Below, in pieces: positions 5,045 through 7,235 of a stretch of 7,235 bases of DNA (within the stretch, counting starts at the first letter, position 1; every line of letters starts with the position of its first letter). Location of the stretch: positions 1 through 7,235 of the forward strand of contig CAKSWL010000101.1 in assembly GCA_934511335.1 (NCBI GenBank), in the 5' to 3' direction. Under the pieces are notes generated by a model. It ran no database searches. It saw only the letters and a program-made list of their open reading frames with translations, and had not been told where the DNA came from. The stretch is from an uncultured Cloacibacillus sp. (GTDB lineage Bacteria > Synergistota > Synergistia > Synergistales > Synergistaceae). Position numbers and translations under genes: made by a program.

Positions 5045-5045
5045 C

Positions 5046-7019
5046 CTAGAACGTCCACAGCAGCGTGGCGTAGAAAGCCCGGCCTTGGATCGGGTACCAC
5101 AGCGTCCTCTCGGGGCCGTTGCCGGTGGCGAAGAGCATGACGTCGGGGCCAGAGTTGAAGATGTCGTCTACGCCCACTACGAGCTTGAGCCTGTCGTTGA
5201 TCTGGCAGCGGAGGCCTAGGCCGAAGGTCGTGAGGTTGTCCCAGCCGACTTCGCCCTGCATGTCGTAGTAGTTTTTGCCGATATAGTGGAGCTCGCCGAA
5301 GATCGCCGCGCGGTCGTCTTTCATTATCTTGCGGCTCACGCGCAGCAGTCCTTCCCATTCGGGGCGGTTGGGCAGCGGCGAACCGTCCATGTAACCCGGC
5401 GTTTTGTTGACGGCATCCATCCAGGTGGCCGATAGATAGAGGTCCCATTTGTCGCGTTTGACTGTGGCCTCAAGCTCAATGCCAGAGACCTCTGCTTTGC
5501 CGATATTTACGTACTGCGCGTAGCGCGGGTTGACCATCAGATAGTCGATGAGGTTGTCGGATTTGCGGTAGAAGTAGGTCAGTTCGGCCTTGACCCGCGC
5601 TTGGGATATTTCTCCCTCCCAGCTCAGACTGGCGTCGTACTGCGTACCGTCTTCCCACTTGAGGCGGGTGTTGGGGATGATGAACGCGCCGTCGCCGTAG
5701 AGCTCGTAGAGGTTGGGCGCGCGGTTGTAGGTGCCGCCAGTTATCTTTGCCGTCCAGCCGACGCCGAATTTCTTTGTCAGCGCCGCACCCCACGAAAATT
5801 CGGTGACGCCCTCGGCCGCGTTCCACCTGACGATGGGCGTCAGCCAGAAGTCGCCGGCTTTGTTGAGGCTTATCGTGTCTTGTACCTGGCCGTTCCATGA
5901 GTTGCGCGTGTGTTTTTCCTGCCCATTGAATTTATGGACGATGTCGCCTGTGCTGTGCAGCTCTTCGTTATAATAATTCCAGAGAAATTCCAGGAGGTGG
6001 CGCTCTCCGAGCGGCAGTGAACCGTCGATGGCCGTGCCGAAGCGCTTCGTCTCATATTTATTGTGCTGCTCGCCCCAGTCGCCGATCTTATTGTCGGGGT
6101 CGTCATATTTCTTAGTTTGGTGCAGATATTCCAGGCGCACGCCGAGGTCGAGGTCACCGAGCTTCTGACGGTGCGTGACGATGGCGTTCCACTGATCGGT
6201 GTCCTGCGTCGCGCCGGGCGCGCTGTCCGCTTTGTCCGCGCCGGGGGCCGAGTAGGGCAGCTCGCGGTCGCTGCGTTTCCAGCCGCCCTCGATCTGCCAG
6301 TTTTCATTATTCCATTTAAGAAGGACGTTGGAGTTCTTGTAGCCGTTGTTCTGGCGCTTGGTCTTGTAGTCGTCGCCTGGCGTGTAGGGGGTGTTGTTGT
6401 CGTTCCAATATTCAAAATCGCCGTTAGTGCGGTCGAAGTTGACCGAGGCCAAGAACGCCCCGTCTCCGAGCGGCGCGTTGTAGGATGCGCTCCCCGTGAA
6501 GCGGCCGAAGGAACCGACGCCGGCGGTGACCGAACCGCCCGCCTTTTCAGGCTTTTTCGTGATGATGTTGATGACGCTGCCCATCGAAGCGCCGCCGAAG
6601 CGGGCCGGGATGTAACCGCGATAGACCTCTATGCGTTCGACGTTTTCCACAGGGATGGTGGTGAGGTCGACGGCGGGCTCGCTGCCCAAGTTCATCAGCA
6701 CGCCGTCGACGTAGACGGATACCTGCGAAGCGGAGCTGCCGCGCACGGAGGCCGTGGTGTAGGCGCCGCGTCCCTTGGTCTCAATGATGTGCAGCCCCGG
6801 AACCTGTTTGAGGAGCTCGGGGAGGTTTTTCTGTTCTCCGCGCATTTCCTGCGGCTTGATGACGGTGACGGTGCCGGGTGAGAGCAGGAGCTTGTCTTCA
6901 TCTTGCTCCGCATCGGCAGTCACCTTCACGGAGGGTATCTCCACCGGCGGCTCGGCGGCGTAGGCTCCGGCACTTGTCAGAAATAATAAGATGATGATAA
7001 GGGCGAGATACTTTTTCAC
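5046..7019 (-). CDS. TonB-dependent outer-membrane receptor
   Basis: A complete 657-residue receptor for energy-driven import across the outer membrane. Domains in order: a signal peptide (1-22, KKYLALIIILLFLTSAGAYA, cleavage after Ala); a TonB-box-like stretch (IPSVKVTA, 28-35); a plug domain (about 45-157) with VRGSSASQVSVYVDGVLMN (92-110) and VENVERIEVYRGYIPARFGGASMGSVINIITKKP (124-157); then a beta-barrel of alternating aromatic strands ending in the required C-terminal Phe (LLWTF). The length suits vitamin B12 or siderophore receptors; the ligand cannot be read from sequence. The start is GTG (7017-7019), with AAGGAG 11 bases upstream and no in-frame ATG nearby. No TonB, ExbBD or ABC transporter genes are adjacent. 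It lies upstream of the cobalamin riboswitch on the same strand, so it is not controlled by it in cis. No clear promoter is visible. Confidence 0.93.
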   Translation of the reverse strand: MKKYLALIIILLFLTSAGAYAAEPPVEIPSVKVTADAEQDEDKLLLSPGTVTVIKPQEMRGEQKNLPELLKQVPGLHIIETKGRGAYTTASVRGSSASQVSVYVDGVLMNLGSEPAVDLTTIPVENVERIEVYRGYIPARFGGASMGSVINIITKKPEKAGGSVTAGVGSFGRFTGSASYNAPLGDGAFLASVNFDRTNGDFEYWNDNNTPYTPGDDYKTKRQNNGYKNSNVLLKWNNENWQIEGGWKRSDRELPYSAPGADKADSAPGATQDTDQWNAIVTHRQKLGDLDLGVRLEYLHQTKKYDDPDNKIGDWGEQHNKYETKRFGTAIDGSLPLGERHLLEFLWNYYNEELHSTGDIVHKFNGQEKHTRNSWNGQVQDTISLNKAGDFWLTPIVRWNAAEGVTEFSWGAALTKKFGVGWTAKITGGTYNRAPNLYELYGDGAFIIPNTRLKWEDGTQYDASLSWEGEISQARVKAELTYFYRKSDNLIDYLMVNPRYAQYVNIGKAEVSGIELEATVKRDKWDLYLSATWMDAVNKTPGYMDGSPLPNRPEWEGLLRVSRKIMKDDRAAIFGELHYIGKNYYDMQGEVGWDNLTTFGLGLRCQINDRLKLVVGVDDIFNSGPDVMLFATGNGPERTLWYPIQGRAFYATLLWTF

Positions 7020-7048
7020 TTTGGCAGCTTCTCCTTGATCGTTTTTAT

Positions 7049-7235
7049 TTGCGGATAAAAGGCAAGGCCGGTCAAGCCGGCCTTGCCGCGCCGTCGGCTA
7101 TGAACCGTCAGCCGACTGTGCTGCTCGTCGTGCAGGATAAGGCGACAATATCGCTGCTGTCAAAGCTCAACGCGCTCGTCATGGGCAAGGAGGACATCGA
7201 CCCGTTTTACGGCGCGCCGACGGTCATCGTCGTGC
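7049..7235 (+). CDS. Nitroreductase family protein, N-terminally truncated and cut by the right edge
   Basis: Flavin-dependent oxidoreductase family (FMN/NAD(P)H). The plus frame 7049-7235 reads AGLAAPSAMNRQPT (residues 9-23 counted from the TTG at 7049), then LLVVQDKATISLLSKLNALVMG and DPFYGAPTVIVV. This is the typical run following the first helix of nitroreductases, where APSAMNRQP contacts the flavin. What should precede it, about 30 residues with an RRSIRxY-type FMN-binding stretch, is missing: upstream codons are non-homologous and a TAA occurs at 6998. The only in-frame starts are TTG 7049 and an ATG at 7100 inside the flavin motif, neither with a Shine-Dalgarno. It is most simply a 5'-deleted remnant; an unusual short version is possible. 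The start coordinate is nominal. Confidence 0.6.
   Translation, partial: MRIKGKAGQAGLAAPSAMNRQPTVLLVVQDKATISLLSKLNALVMGKEDIDPFYGAPTVIVV
7057..7087 (-). terminator. Terminator-like perfect hairpin upstream of the receptor gene
   Basis: An 11-bp perfect stem (7061-7071 with 7077-7087) with a five-base loop is followed on the minus strand by TTTTAT (from 7060 down). It lies only 37 bases before the receptor's GTG start. Transcripts entering from the right on the minus strand would end here. It also overlaps the start of the nitroreductase frame on the plus strand. Either it ends a lost or distant minus-strand gene, or it acts as an attenuator for the receptor. Confidence 0.6.

Noticed and set aside
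6063..6881. 272-codon plus-strand open frame opposite the TonB receptor
   Set aside because: It is antisense to a well-supported receptor gene, has low-complexity Val/Ala/Arg composition and no ribosome-binding site, and is a typical GC-rich shadow frame.
1..7235. CRISPR array, rRNA, insertion sequence or phage genes
   Set aside because: I looked for regularly spaced direct repeats, rRNA-like blocks, transposase motifs and integrase-type genes and saw none.

Overview
The window looks like chromosomal DNA from a GC-rich, double-membraned, amino-acid-fermenting anaerobe. The outer membrane is shown by a complete TonB-dependent receptor with a signal peptide and a C-terminal Phe. The metabolism is suggested by two divergent amino-acid decarboxylases. 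A member of the Synergistota (Cloacibacillus-like) would fit, but that placement is inference from gene content and style, not a database result.

Layout, left to right. (1) 1-715, minus: the N-terminal 238 codons of a glutamate decarboxylase running off the left edge; it has no stop inside the window. (2) 716-997: an AT-rich divergent control region holding three dyad-symmetric sequences. (3) 998-2623, plus: a full-length PLP-dependent aspartate 4-decarboxylase. (4) 2661-2751: convergent intrinsic terminators. (5) 2777-3388, minus: a cytidylate-kinase-like protein with its own good promoter. (6) 3389-4509: about 1.1 kb without a convincing gene but full of structured sequence. It contains a minus-strand transcription unit made of a near-consensus promoter, a perfect 19-bp operator-like dyad over its -10, a cobalamin riboswitch and an intrinsic terminator. 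No recognisable gene follows the terminator for about 550 bases, and that stretch carries several strong stem-loops. (7) 4510-4881, plus: a small protein with a sigma-70 region 4-like helix-turn-helix on an unrelated N-terminal segment. (8) 5046-7019, minus: a GTG-started TonB-dependent outer-membrane receptor. (9) 7049-7235, plus: the beginning of a nitroreductase-family reading frame that lacks the usual N-terminal segment and abuts a terminator-like hairpin.

How the parts may work together. Glutamate and aspartate decarboxylation both consume a proton inside the cell. A divergent pair sharing one control region suggests a joint acid-resistance or decarboxylation-energy module, whose antiporters would lie outside the window. 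The riboswitch and the receptor could both concern corrinoid supply, but the riboswitch lies downstream of the receptor and cannot control it in cis. The most unusual item is this apparently orphan, doubly controlled cobalamin riboswitch.
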